Part shown: positions 48,301 to 57,659 of the stretch, in pieces
Position numbering within the stretch: the first letter of the stretch is position 1
Layout: every line of letters starts with the position of its first letter
Source: Carposina sasakii
Taxonomy: Eukaryota > Arthropoda > Insecta > Lepidoptera > Carposinidae
Direction of reading: 5' to 3'
Length of the DNA stretch: 64,000 bases
NCBI GenBank assembly: GCA_014607495.2
Contig: CP053154.1
Span: 10,416,001 to 10,480,000, forward strand
Translations under genes and position numbers: made by a program
The notes under the pieces: model-generated
Database searches by the model: none
What the model was told of the DNA's origin: nothing
The model's input: the letters and a program-made list of their open reading frames with translations, nothing else

Positions 48301-49750
48301 CCATCATGAGAATCAGATGGTCCGATCGAGTGCGTAATACCGAAGTATTGCATTGAGGCCTACTTAATGCGTCGGCAGCTTCGGTGGTGCGGTCATGTGT
48401 CTCGTATGGCGGAGGAGAAATTGGCTAAGCGCATCTTCTTTGAACTGGAGGAGGGCAAGCGGAAACGCGGCGGACAACTCCTCAGATACAAAGATGTTCA
48501 GAAAAGACATTTGAAGATGCAATATAGATCCATCTAAATGGGAAGTTTTGGCAGCAAAACGACCAGAGTGGCGCAGGACGGTGATAAAGCAAGTACACGA
48601 GTTTGAGGAGCAGCGTCAAGCTAACCTTGACACTAAACGTGATGAACTAAAGACTCGTCCTCCTGCTGCCATTATCTATAATTACAATAATGGCGCACTA
48701 ACCTGTCCTCTGTGTGCGCGGGCGTTCAGGGCGAAGATTGGCTATGTAAATGTAAGCCATCTCCGAGCGCATGAAGGCCAACATAGTAATATCTAGGAGT
48801 AGAAGTGGTCGCCATGACCGAAATCGGTCGGAGGTCATCATTATTATCATATTGTCAGACGTAAAGTTTCGAAGCTTAGTCCTTTTTCTCTTTTATCATG
48901 GAGCCTATTTAATCATTTGCTGGCATATAAATCTGACAATATTATGACTCCTAAACTTCTTACACGGCTTAACGCAATACATATTTGCCCTTTAGTAAAA
49001 TTTTACTTTAGTTAGCTCGAGTTTTCGGAGGAAGTCGGTTTTTCGTTTAAAAAAAAAATATTATTATACATACATACATATAATCACGCCTTTATCCTTT
49101 ACGGGGTAGGCAGAGCACCAAGGGCTGATAGAACCACATGGTGCCACTTCTGACCAATTTTGAGGGTATAGTTGAGATGTACATGTTCGGTTAGTAGTGA
49201 CAGGTGGTCAGCCCATCGCCTACAAAACACCAAGACCCTCTTGTCCCTCTACTGACTTGTACAGTATGCCCGGGAAGAGAAGCAGCTGTAGTATTATACG
49301 TTTTTTTTCACTCCCAGAGCAGCATAGAAGCATATATTTTTATTTCTTCTCAATTTGCAAGTTTGTGGTAACTTTCACCCGACTGGAAGAAGGGTCAAGT
49401 TTTATTCCAATCTTTGATAAGAATCGTAAATTGCCATCTGTAAATCTCATCTTATTTGCCAAAAGTGTATCTAGCAGATATAGTCTCTGAGTACAATATT
49501 AAAAGACCTATGAAACTTTGCAGTAATTCATCCAAGTTTTATAAATATTTCCATGTTATGAAATCTTTTAGATGGAGCAGCAGGCAAGCCAAAAATGATA
49601 CACGCCCTCCGCCGCGGCGCCACCGTCATCAAGGCCTCCATGCCGACGATCCGTGATGTCAACGTCATTGATACTTACTCGCGTGTCATTTTCCCCGTAT
49701 GCTTTCTCATTTTTAACGCGGTATACTGGGTGTTTTATATATTCGATTGA
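36250..49750 (+). CDS. Lcch3: GABA-receptor subunit LCCH3 (beta-like), complete
   Basis: Cys-loop ligand-gated channel subunit of the neuronal plasma membrane. Ten exons: 36250-36338, 38548-38654, 40223-40290, 41519-41664, 42550-42707, 43658-43773, 45682-45850, 46786-47034, 47255-47443, 49572-49750. They total 1470 nt, 489 aa, with every phase matching. Visible: signal peptide (1-29); 'IRLRPNFGG'; Cys-loop Cys169 and Cys183 with 13 residues between; M1 about 251-272; M2 about 280-301 ('[18 protein letters not shown]'); M3 about 314-337; a long Ser/Arg-rich cytoplasmic loop; M4 near the C terminus, ending YIFD. Very close to Drosophila LCCH3 from Cys-loop to M3. In Drosophila LCCH3 joins GRD in a GABA-gated cation channel; here too Ser, not Pro, precedes the ARVALG of M2. 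The gene is divergent from the GRD/CG8916-type gene. Confidence 0.97.
36339..38547. other. Lcch3 intron 1
   Basis: AT-rich. Near 37830-37990 'ggtacc' and 'ggcgaaa' motifs occur in opposite orientations, perhaps a degraded fold-back element. A truncated SINE copy (minus) is at 38150-38222. No exon seen. Confidence 0.5.
38150..38222 (-). mobile_element. Truncated SINE (minus), tail part only
   Basis: 'cacaacacattgacctagtc' and 'gtcttgtgtcgtgggta' are shared with the longer copy at 41262-41490. Confidence 0.7.
38548..38654 (+). CDS. Lcch3: Lcch3 exon 2
   Basis: Acceptor ttgttgcag, donor GTAAGC. Encodes '[20 protein letters not shown]' then FGG; N-glycosylation site NVT. Leaves in phase 1. Confidence 0.96.
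38765..38940 (+). repeat. Dispersed repeat 'ctgttcccaaaatggggttg'
   Basis: Same family as 35365-35600. Confidence 0.6.
39424..39827. mobile_element. MITE with TACAGGATGTTTTTT ends, copy 1
   Basis: Begins tacaggatgtttttttgg and ends aaaaaacatgctgta. About 400 bp; the interior ('caacgttcccgaaaactacg', 'gggtccaaagttgagtaaat') is shared with 54806-55180. Confidence 0.8.
40223..40290 (+). CDS. Lcch3: Lcch3 exon 3 (68 nt)
   Basis: Acceptor cttttcag, donor GTAAGT. Encodes '[20 protein letters not shown]' then NM. Counterpart of the 68-nt exon 2077-2144 of the divergent gene. Confidence 0.97.
40600..40990 (-). other. GC-richer open stretch in Lcch3 intron 3
   Basis: A 126-codon minus-strand frame (40986-40606) with higher GC than its surroundings. 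Composition is Ser/Arg/Pro-rich and I recognise no domain. Most likely a fragment of a mobile element. Confidence 0.25.
41262..41490 (-). mobile_element. tRNA-derived SINE (minus)
   Basis: Read on the minus strand, 'tggtgtagttggtagtggc' is an A box and 'ggttcgaatccc' a B box, followed by the body with 'gtcttgtgtcgtgggtact'. Ends in an A-rich tail (poly-T on plus). Its head lies about 30 bases from the Lcch3 exon 4 acceptor. Confidence 0.85.
41519..41664 (+). CDS. Lcch3: Lcch3 exon 4
   Basis: Acceptor tatttcag, donor GTAAAC. Begins '[19 protein letters not shown]' and includes '[14 protein letters not shown]'. A SINE ends about 30 bases before its acceptor. Confidence 0.97.
41713..42190. mobile_element. 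MITE with CAGGGTG.. GTGACAGCCAGGCAAATA ends, copy 1
   Basis: Left end tacagggtgtttgtgacagc, right end 'tttgcctggttgtcactcac' and 'atcctgta'. Same interior as 46137-46582 (in the other orientation) and 6254-6830. Confidence 0.8.
42550..42707 (+). CDS. Lcch3: Lcch3 exon 5 (Cys-loop)
   Basis: Acceptor cactttcag, donor GTGTGA. Encodes '[19 protein letters not shown]' and the Cys-loop '[15 protein letters not shown]'. Leaves in phase 1. Confidence 0.97.
42708..43657. other. Lcch3 intron 5
   Basis: AT-rich, with a dispersed repeat at 43300-43560. No exon seen. Confidence 0.6.
43300..43560 (+). repeat. Dispersed repeat 'cttacggggtaggcagagc', fuller copy
   Basis: Runs from 'cataatcatgcccttacggg' to 'cactcccagagcagcataga'. 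Shared over its whole length with 49068-49330. Confidence 0.8.
43658..43773 (+). CDS. Lcch3: Lcch3 exon 6
   Basis: Acceptor cgctgcag, donor GTGGAG. Encodes '[20 protein letters not shown]' and 'GHETNDRK'. The next intron holds the LINE at 43855-45453. Confidence 0.97.
43855..45453 (+). mobile_element. RTE-type LINE, 5'-truncated
   Basis: Flanked by an 11-bp target duplication atatggtttcg (43844-43854 and 45454-45464) and ending in (ATG)n. It encodes the 3' half of a non-LTR reverse transcriptase, frameshifted near 44640-44680, and lies in Lcch3 intron 6 in the same orientation. An upstream in-frame TAA near 43986 also breaks it. It is the only sizeable foreign DNA in a 1.9-kb intron. Confidence 0.92.
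43860..45436 (+). pseudogene. LINE reverse transcriptase, broken
   Basis: Blocks in order: '[10 protein letters not shown]' (44005 on), '[20 protein letters not shown]', 'EQAGFR', '[12 protein letters not shown]' (first catalytic Asp), '[14 protein letters not shown]', then after a frame change '[11 protein letters not shown]' (catalytic ADD), 'VYLGQ', '[13 protein letters not shown]', '[10 protein letters not shown]' and 'VGRPTARW'. This block set is typical of the RTE clade. Frames used are 44133-44678 and 44630-45436. Confidence 0.9.
45682..45850 (+). CDS. Lcch3: Lcch3 exon 7 (M1)
   Basis: Acceptor tttttcag, donor GTAAGA. Encodes '[20 protein letters not shown]', M1 and '[13 protein letters not shown]'. 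Confidence 0.97.
46010..46136 (-). repeat. Reverse copy of the 'ttcccgaaacggggt' family
   Basis: Ends 'ccgattttgggaacgtgtat', directly abutting the MITE at 46137. Confidence 0.5.
46137..46582. mobile_element. MITE with CAGGGTG.. GTGACAGCCAGGCAAATA ends, copy 2
   Basis: Left tacagggtgtaggtgacagc, right tttgcctggctgcaacaaac then accctgta: inverted repeats about 28 bp long with few mismatches, flanked by TA on both sides. Lies in Lcch3 intron 7. Confidence 0.85.
46786..47034 (+). CDS. Lcch3: Lcch3 exon 8 (M2, M3)
   Basis: Acceptor tattttccag, donor GTAAGT. Encodes M2, '[15 protein letters not shown]', M3 and the start of the cytoplasmic loop with a basic [10 protein letters not shown] stretch. 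Confidence 0.97.
47255..47443 (+). CDS. Lcch3: Lcch3 exon 9 (cytoplasmic loop)
   Basis: Acceptor ttacccgcag, donor GTAAGT. A 189-nt open frame rich in Ser, Arg and Pro, in phase with exons 8 and 10. It is the variable part of the M3-M4 loop and the exon with least similarity support. Confidence 0.85.
47499..47900 (+). repeat. Dispersed lepidopteran repeat 'caaccgacttcaaaaaga'
   Basis: Starts 'ttcaaccgacttcaaaaaga' and includes 'ttacctcagaactccgtcat' and a diverged internal duplication ('tctgatgatgg...tcttgg' and 'tctgatgatag...ctatgg'). Confidence 0.65.
48180..48795 (+). pseudogene. LINE 3' part with C-terminal zinc finger
   Basis: Encodes '[20 protein letters not shown]', '[20 protein letters not shown]', then in shifted frames '[20 protein letters not shown]', '[20 protein letters not shown]' and a C2H2-like finger '[10 protein letters not shown]...HLRAHEGQH' (48705-48780). 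A different family from the LINE at 43855. Frameshifts and a TGA near 48355 break it. Confidence 0.8.
49068..49330 (+). repeat. Dispersed repeat 'tttacggggtaggcagagc', fuller copy
   Basis: Same family as 43300-43560; preceded by a (CATA)n run. Confidence 0.8.
49572..49750 (+). CDS. Lcch3: Lcch3 exon 10 (M4, stop)
   Basis: Acceptor aatcttttag. Encodes '[20 protein letters not shown]' and the rest of M4, ending YIFD-TGA. Confidence 0.96.
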
Positions 49751-50188
49751 ATTAAACCTGTAGGCACCTTTAGGTCATGTAAAATCAAACAAAATCGATG
49801 TGATTTTAGAACATTCCAGTGTGGTAAACGCGTAAGAGCCGTTGCGCATTTTGTATTCAAATCCGAGCGAGTGAAAATCTTTTTATCACATACTCAGATA
49901 ACCGCGGATAATAAATAGCAATATCTGTTGCAGTTCTACTTATACTACTTTGAAAATACATCATAAAGTAGTAACTTTGGTTCGAATTGATGCGCAACGG
50001 CACAAGGTTAAGTTTAATTATGACGTAATAAGAATTTTGTACGCACAATGCGTTCGTTAAGAGTTTTAATTAGGTATATATTTAAAAGTTTTATGTAAGC
50101 ATTAATTGTTTTAATTATAAAATTAAATAACGACTAAATAGGTAGAAAGAAAATCAATAGCATTTTGTTTTATATTTGTAAAATTGTT

Positions 50189-50194
50189 AATAAA
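50189..50194 (+). terminator. Candidate poly(A) signal of Lcch3
   Basis: AATAAA about 440 bases after the Lcch3 stop. Another AATAAA occurs near 49908, so the real site is uncertain. Confidence 0.35.
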
Positions 50195-50212
50195 GAAATG
50201 GAAAAAATTCTC

Positions 50213-50262
50213 ACCCGGGTGGGAATCGAACCCACGACCTCTGCATTCTGCGTGTCATTTTA
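50213..50262 (-). repeat. tRNA 3'-half-like SINE fragment (minus)
   Basis: On the minus strand 'gaggtcgtgggttcgattcc' with a matching stem, like 18197-18245. No full cloverleaf. Confidence 0.55.
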
Positions 50263-51938
50263 TATTTGTTATTTTATGTAGTTTGTTAAATAATTGATCA
50301 AATGATGAGTTGCCAATTGTGAACAAAATGTGCTAAACATAATTCTGTGTAACAATGATTTTTTCTGTAGGATTTAATGTAAGTAGAAATAGCATATCGC
50401 ATGTTAATACAAAAACTGCCAATTTCGTGAATATTAGCTATACTTACCTACCTACTTACTTACGTGTAAAACAACGCAATAAATGAATGAACGAAATATT
50501 TAGCTAGATACCTATTGATTTAAATGCTTATTATTTTGACAGTTCCCAAATTGTCCTATTTCACAAGTTTGTTGGTCAAATTAATTTAAGATTTGTATTA
50601 TAGAAGAGTATTGAATTAAACTGTGGTGCCAATACAACCTAAAATTTTAATATAGTATTACTATGTATGTACCAAATGTGAACAAATCTAGCTTTTTGAA
50701 ATTGTTAATCATCGGAAAAGAGGTGAAAATAATGTTGATATTCATACTAGAAACGAAAATTACAAGCCAATAGATTTAAATGTAAAACAAAAATTGAAAA
50801 ATAAAATTTAATATCTACTTTTGCTATTTTATTTACAACCCTAAAAACGTCTTTAATCATTTTGATGTAATTTAACCGAATAGTAACCACTGTTCAAACA
50901 ATTTGCACTACGATTTCAAAGTATTCAAACAAATTAATATGCGTTGCTACGCTCGTAGTCCGTAGCATGTGCTACGGACTACGTAACGCGGAGTCTGTGC
51001 TATCTACAATTTTATAGTCTTTGTTAGCCGACTGCGCCGGAGAGTGGGTCACTGGGTCATGCTTTTTTATTTACAATTATAATAATGGTGTTAAAGAAGT
51101 TTCACTCCTTCATCGGGGTTTATAAAAGGCATTTATAACCATGAATGCTACGACGAATAAAGGCTTAGAATAAACAGCTTTTTCCGAAGATAGTTATTCG
51201 CTTCTGTACAAGTAATGCCATCTAGGAAGGAACACTGGTTTTAGTTATAAATCCCAGCCTTTGGGATGAGAAGAGTTGATATTCCAACAGGTTCACCCTG
51301 TAAACATTTCTGCACCGACACGACATCTATCCTCCGAGGTTCATATCAGTAACGTAACTAAATTGAGAATAAGCTACCCTCAAAAAATGTTTATAACCAC
51401 GCCACCCTTTTGTTACCTTGTAGCTACCAGTTTTTTTTTTTTAAGGTCGATTACTGCCATCTCTACATTTAAAGGGAAATTTTCCTTTATACATATAAGT
51501 AAAGTTACCTATTGAGATTTTGTGAAAATAATCGGTATCCAATACACTTACTTGCAGAGCTTTAGGTAATAATGCTTGATTGGTTATTTTTCTTCGCCGT
51601 TTTTTAAACCCTCATAGCTTTGGATTAACAGTAAAAAAATGATTAATTAATTAATAACAATTTTACCTGAATGTAGCGAAGTGGCCAAGCCACCTATTTT
51701 GACTTAGGCGTAGAGTACGTAAAGTTAGGCCTTGTTGAATTAAGGCATGTAGAGTTAGAAAGTTTACATCAGATCTTGTAACGTTTTGACATTACGAGGT
51801 TGAGTCTCGTCTTGGCAAACATTTCACATGAGAATGTTTATGGTGAGATTTAAATTATAATTATACTTAAGTACCTAAAACATTATTATGTAATGATCAG
51901 GTGCAACACTAGTAACGTGAATAACAAAATAAATATAT
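50263..51938. other. Intergenic after Lcch3: no gene seen
   Basis: AT-rich. Contains a perfect 14-bp-arm palindrome at 50954-50983. Confidence 0.5.
50954..50983. repeat. Perfect 30-bp hairpin
   Basis: CGTAGTCCGTAGCA, a 2-base TG centre, then its exact inverse. Similar CTACG/CGTAG-rich stretches are at about 1960-1995, 5545-5590 and 31365-31430. Confidence 0.8.
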
Positions 51939-51946
51939 CTTTTACC

Positions 51947-52588
51947 CTTAGATGAAAACAAAATAGCGGAAGATGGGTGACTCGTCTCCAGCGCGTGGAC
52001 CGCTTAAATTGGGCCAACGTCGCCTGATTTTACTCATTTGCAGTTGAGAGTAGCAATAGCGCGCTTTTTTATTTTAAGCGGGGTAAAAGTTATCAAAATG
52101 CCTTCATGTGCTTTTGTGCGTTGTACTAATCACTCAAAAAAAAAACAAATCACATGGAATAATTTTTCACGCATAAGTATACGAAAACTTTAAATTCTTA
52201 GGTTAATAATTGTAAATTCTTTTATTGTTTTGATCGCCATTTTGCAGAGCGAGATAAAAATATATGATAAATCTATGTGCGACAAGTTAAACAAGTGCTG
52301 TGCGTGTGCGAATGCGCCCGCAGTGTTTCGTTTTTGCAGTAGCTTCTTACCATAGTTATTGTCTGGGACACGACTCAACCCGAAATTATTCCGATGATGC
52401 TCTATTGAAACGCGTTTGTCTCGCTCGCGCTACTGTCGAAATAAATAGGTTTGTCTCTATCGCTCAGTAGTGTACAACGTTTAATACAATTACAGCTGTG
52501 TGTGTGTGTTCGTTATGTAGCATGCCTAATTTCTAGTTGACGATTTTAAGGACGTGCCCTATCTTCCGCTATTTTGTTTTCATCTAAG
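51947..52588. mobile_element. P-element-like MITE with 8-bp target duplication
   Basis: 642 bp. Ends start CTTAGATGAAAACAAAATAG; the inverted repeat is perfect for 28 bp and continues imperfectly to about 31 bp. Flanked by CTTTTACC at 51939-51946 and 52589-52596. It contains a partial THAP-like frame. About 31-bp ends, an 8-bp duplication and THAP together point to the P superfamily. Confidence 0.88.
52098..52193 (+). pseudogene. N-terminal THAP-domain fragment
   Basis: 31 codons starting MPSCAFVRCTNHSKKKQITW then a stop. The M-P-x-C-x4-C start and following basic/aromatic residues fit the N terminus of THAP zinc fingers such as that of P transposase. The C2CH remainder is absent. Confidence 0.6.
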
Positions 52589-52789
52589 CTTTTACCAGGT
52601 CAAGGCCACTAAACTAACCAATACGAATTTGAAGTAAAAAGATACAACCTTAAGTTATTATCCAATCGAATTAAGTTATAAATCCTCTATCTCCAGCTAT
52701 AATCTGGAAAACCTTACCTATTTATATAATCTATTCTCATTTACAGTCACCGATACAATGTAAATGTAGGCGAGCGTTCAAAGCGAGTT

Positions 52790-53092
52790 GGAATATATTG
52801 TCAGCTTATATAGTGGTTAGTGGGGGGGCAGAGGGGGGTCCATTCATCGACAAAGCGCAGACTGCGCGGGTCGGCCGCGGGGCGAGGCGCGGGGAGCCCG
52901 GGGAACCTACGGCTCACCTACCGCCTATCCCTACCCCAGTTGCGCGAAACTAGCCCTGCTTGTAACGTGTATTCAGGACCTTAGGATACAGGACGAATAC
53001 AGGAACTGCAGTGAATTATTGTGAAGTGATCAGTGTGCCTGTTTAGGCAGGCTAGTGAGTCTAGCTATGCTGACATCTGCGAAATTTTAAAG
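52790..53092 (+). promoter_or_regulatory. Presumed promoter and non-coding exon 1 of the LDLRa gene
   Basis: A strongly GC-rich block (52825-52925, continuing in the intron at 53405-53490) in AT-rich surroundings, with a TATA-like cttatatagtgg near 52804 and a good donor AAAG|GTATGC at 53092/53093. The next plus-strand coding start is at 59332. The link to that gene is inferred from orientation and order. Confidence 0.45.
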
Positions 53093-54805
53093 GTATGCTA
53101 ATTGTTTTTGTTGGTTGGTTGGTTAATATTGTGTATTGAGAATTGCTTGTGATAAACCATCTTTTTTTTGTCAGTCAATCGAATATCCATTTCCATACAA
53201 TCTGTTTAGAGTTTTATGTAAGTACGGAAATTGTTAAACTAAATAAATATTAACCGCCACATCAATTAATAGATATCGCATCCAACTATGAGCATAACAT
53301 TATAACGTCATCATCATCAAAAACATCATCTATCATCTTTTTCTATCTATCATTCAATTTCCATCACATTTATAGATTCGTCGTAAAAGGCGGTCTATCC
53401 CAGTAATTCCCGATAGTCCGTGGGCGGAAAGTGTTGGGCTCCGGGGGTGCGGGGCGCGGGGCGGCGTGGGCGCGGGGCCGCGCAATTCAGCTCGGTATTG
53501 ATCGCGTTTTCATACGTATTCGCTCAATATTATCATAATAAAACATTAGAGGTGTTTTGGGAATGCCAGATTTAACAGAACTAGGTACCTATAGTTATAT
53601 ATATATTTTTTTTGGTTTGTGGTTTTAAATCGTCAAAATAATATTGAATGAATAGAGCATACCTAGGCTAAGCAATAATAAATTCAATTTCTACCTAAAG
53701 TAACATGGGATCTGATAACTATTCGCGATGAATTTATAAAAACCATATAAAGGCAAATTAAACTAATAAAGAAACTTATTAAGTACAGAAATAAAAAATA
53801 GGTAATGTGGAGACCGATCGTTTTAGATGGTTGCTTCATTTTTGCTTTCTCAGTATACCAAACTCAGTTCATATACCAAAGCTGTTTAATGATTACCTGA
53901 CTACATGTATTTATGAGCATATTCAAGGCATTTTAAAATAGAACATCCATTTTGGACTTGGATATTTTGCTCTATCAATAATATAAACATACCCTACAAC
54001 CTTGCCTACTACATAGCACTCCATGCGATAAGTAAAATAGAAACGTAGAGTCCTTAAAATAAGCATGAAAAGGCAACAATTTAGTATAATTTTATTTATC
54101 TAGTTGCGTTCCATTGCAAAAATAACGGTTGTAAAATGGAACTGCGTAGAATGCGCAGGTTTCTGCGTCGTGAATGAAAAAGCGCTCAACAAGTAGGTAG
54201 CTTCTACCGCGCATGCGCCAAATGGGAATACAGAATTTTCAATATGGCTGTTTTGGAGCTTTCTATAAGTAATATTCTATTTCGTAATAAGTGAACAATA
54301 TTAAATGAAAATTGTATAATATTTGAAAAGTGACTACAATTGGATTTAAAGACATAATTAGTGATAAGATACTGTTACGTACCTACCACTATTTACATTC
54401 GGAATACCTACACCGTTAATAAAACAAAATCACGGTTTAAAAAATTGGGTTGCCATTGCACTCCTACATTTGCTGAAATCTTCTAAAATAAGACTTAACA
54501 GCTGCTTCACAGTTAAGCACGAGCGATAAACGTTCGTTATGTAATGAGGGAAGGAGTAACTTGTGCCGATGAAATTATGCAAATAAAGTTATTTATTCGC
54601 GAGGTGTTCAGATGACGTAGTTCCGCTAAAAATAGCGCGCTTAGATAATAGTGTTATCTAGCTAGACTTTAGTTCAACGGTAATGGTCTCGGGATAACGT
54701 AAGTAATGATGATACCTATATGCTGATATATATTACTTTACTATATTACTTACATGTCAATTTATTGGTAATTTTCATAAGAATTATTAAAACAAATTGA
54801 ATATA

Positions 54806-55180
54806 TACAGGATGATTTTTGGTCGTCAACGTTCCCGCAAACTACGGAATCTCCTCATCATCACGATCATTTTTCTCCATCGAAGCATACCTGGGAAGTG
54901 TCTGGTTCCCAAGATATTAGGGTCCAAAGTTGAGTAAATAGACTGCGTTTTTCTGCATAAATGCACATAGACGCGCGTTGCAAGATTTTTTCACGATAAA
55001 TAATTAATATCTGTCTATGATAAAACTAACATAAATACTAGACACTATAAATTTCGCCCGATCAATAAAAAAAAAAATTACATTGTTTCCCAGCATTTTT
55101 TTGTCATAAACTTATTTTTATTATTTGATGTATAGAGTACGTACCCTTCGTTAATGGTCGCAACAAAAAAACATCCTGTA
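54806..55180. mobile_element. MITE with TACAGGATGTTTTTT ends, copy 2
   Basis: tacaggatgatttttggtcg at the left, 'aaaaaaacatcctgta' at the right; same family as 39424-39827 and same orientation. Confidence 0.85.
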
Positions 55181-55918
55181 TATTTTTTAAATACGATGAT
55201 TACCTAGGTACACATTGCTGTGTTGAAATTAGCATTACTCTTAAGTATAAATCGAAATAATTGTTCTTTAATAGCATCATAAAATCAATCCACTTTACTA
55301 TCTTGCACATTACGAGTATGTCATTTTTAATTCATATATTTTACCCAAGTTAAAGCTGTTGATAGAATATGACTCAAAACCGATTTGACGGTTCGCTACA
55401 GCTTTCCTCACTTAATGAATAAATAACGTGAAAACATGAAGGTAATAAAAATACCGTGAAAGTACTTAATTTTGACCGCATCTCAGCCACCACGTCTCGT
55501 GTTTTCGGACCATTAACCACGCCTTGAACAGCAAGCACAATGGGCGAAGTATTAGCTCTGAACCTTAAGTTTAATTTATGACAAGTAGGTACTTTCAGCG
55601 TTTTACTGAAGGATGCTTGGACTATCTTCATCTGTGCTGTTGTTCCCAGATTCATTTAACATTTTTTTTTAAACCAGACATCAATCTCTTCGTACCTATT
55701 GGTGTTATGTATTACAAATATTACCAATAGGCACTTTCAGCGTTTTATTTAAGGATCCTTGGACTATTTTCATCTGTGCTGTTGTTTCCAGATCCATTTA
55801 ACATTTTTTTAAACCAGACATCGATTTCTTCGTACTGTATGTATGTTATGTATTATAAACATTACAAACTGATGACTCATCCAACAGTGTCAACTCTGGT
55901 TATCATCATCTTTATAAT

Positions 55919-56024
55919 AAAACACAGTATGGTTGGACAACGACTGACGTTTATTCACAGATACATAATACCATCGATTATAGTGCGATCATAGGTGGTG
56001 CCAATAGCTATATTTTGTTAAAAT
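55919..56024 (-). repeat. 3' LTR of the copia element
   Basis: Shares the 'tggttggacaacgactgacg' core with the other LTR, with a few substitutions. Confidence 0.85.
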
Positions 56025-56305
56025 TTAACACCCCCACTAAACAAAATAAAAGGGTTCACACATTATCACACCATACATCAAGTACGTATGTATGGTATAC
56101 TATACTTGGTATACTTAAACCATACTTACATCATAGGATAACAATATCATTTTTATTCTATGGCACCCATGTACAGAATCTATTCCAAAAAAATTATTAT
56201 AAGTTATTTTTTATTAAACAAACCAAACATACTTAAATAATCATAATGTTTACATTAACATAGACCTTTAGTTAATAGATATGCGGGCATCTCTGAAGTG
56301 GACAA

Positions 56306-57430
56306 TTATTTAATTTTTATAACTTCACTAGCAACTTTTTCTCTACAAAAATGATACCGCACATGTATATGTTTGGATCTCTTATGGTAAACAGGATTGG
56401 CCGACATCTTATGGGCTGACTGATTGTCATTGTATATTGGTATAGGATAAGTTTCATTTGTTAATTCAAACAACAAATTTCGCATGTATACAGCTTCCTT
56501 GCAATACTCTGAAATACCCATATATTCAGCCTCCGTACATACTACAGTAGTCTGCTTCTTGGTTTCCCAAGAAATTGCACCATTTGACAGTCTGAAATAA
56601 TATCCAGTATAGGATCTCCTATTACATTACTGGCCCAGTCTGCATCTACAAAAGCTTCTAATTGACTAATACCAGTAGCTGAAAACTTTAAACAAAAGGA
56701 TTTAGTTTTCTTTAAGTACTTTAGAACTCTTTTTGCCTAGGCCCAATGCTCCTCATTGTAACAGTTATTAAACTGGCTCAAGAAATTTACAGAAAATGCA
56801 ATATCAGGACGTGTGAGCACAGCTAATACATAAGCGAACCAATCAATTTCTGATAAGGAAACCTTTTGTCACATTGCTCACTTTTAGACAAATTTAGTCT
56901 AGGCTCAATTGGTGTCTCTGAAGACTTACAATCAGACATATTGAATTTCAACAACAACTCTTCAATATAGCTTTCTTTGTCTAAAGTTATTGTACCATTA
57001 TTTTTGTCTAGATCTACTCTCATGCCCAAACAATTTTTATACATCCCAAATCTTTGATTTTAAACTTTGATGACAAACATTCTTTTAACAACATTGTTTC
57101 TTTTTCATTATTTGAAAATACAAAGAAATCATCAACGTACAAAGCAATAATGATCTTTACATCTTTATACATTTTTGTAAACAGACATGGTTCCAGTTTA
57201 GATTTTTTTAAACCCAATGATTGTAATAATACATCCACTCTTTGATACCATGCTCTTGATGACTGTTTCAAGCCATAAATAGCACGTTTCAAGCGCAAAA
57301 CCTTGTTTACATCATCATTTTCACCCTGGAAACATGGTGGTATCATCATATACACTTTTTCATTTAAGAATCCATTTAAAAATGCAGTGTTAACATCCAG
57401 ATGACGAATTTCTAAATGAAGCTGAACTTG
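56306..57430 (-). pseudogene. Copia RT and RNase H fragments
   Basis: 'LDVNTAFLNGFLNEKVYMMI' and 'RLKRAIYGLKQSSRAWYQRV' lead to catalytic 'ALYVDDFFVF' (about 57130-57160), 'LGMRVDLDKNNGTITLDKES', and the RNase H part 'EAVYMRNLLFEL', 'PIYNDNQSA', 'HIHVRYHF' (56306-56521). Several frames, hence inactive. Confidence 0.9.
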
Positions 57431-57644
57431 CTAGCTAGCTATCTTGGCTTTTGCTTTAGCGTCGTTAGGATGGCCGCTGGTCACGATGCACTGCTGCATA
57501 CCTTCTAATATTAGGTAGTTCTACACCGCAAACGCTCAATATTCATAATTCTATCTACCTCTCAGCTTTACAATACTTGCAATAAGATTTGTAGACATTT
57601 TTTGCACTATATTTCCACTGAAAATCTTTGAACTCGCGTGATTT

Positions 57645-57655
57645 GCCCATAACCT
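57645..57655 (-). promoter_or_regulatory. Copia-type primer-binding site
   Basis: GGTTATGGGC is complementary to GCCCATAACC of the initiator tRNA-Met anticodon arm, the half-tRNA primer known for Drosophila copia. Confidence 0.75.
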
Positions 57656-57659
57656 ATAA

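Larger units (their letters stand above)
47444..49571. other. Lcch3 intron 9, built from repeats
   Basis: Contains a 'ttcaaccgacttcaaaaaga' repeat (47499-47900), a SINE/LINE tail 'ggcctatggactgcaatagg' (47937-47980), a LINE 3' part (48180-48795) and a 'ttacggggtaggcagagc' repeat (49068-49330). Little unique DNA remains. Confidence 0.65.

Noticed and set aside
50213..50262. Possible tRNA gene
   Set aside because: Only a T-arm-like half is present; no acceptor, D or anticodon arms. Treated as a SINE fragment.
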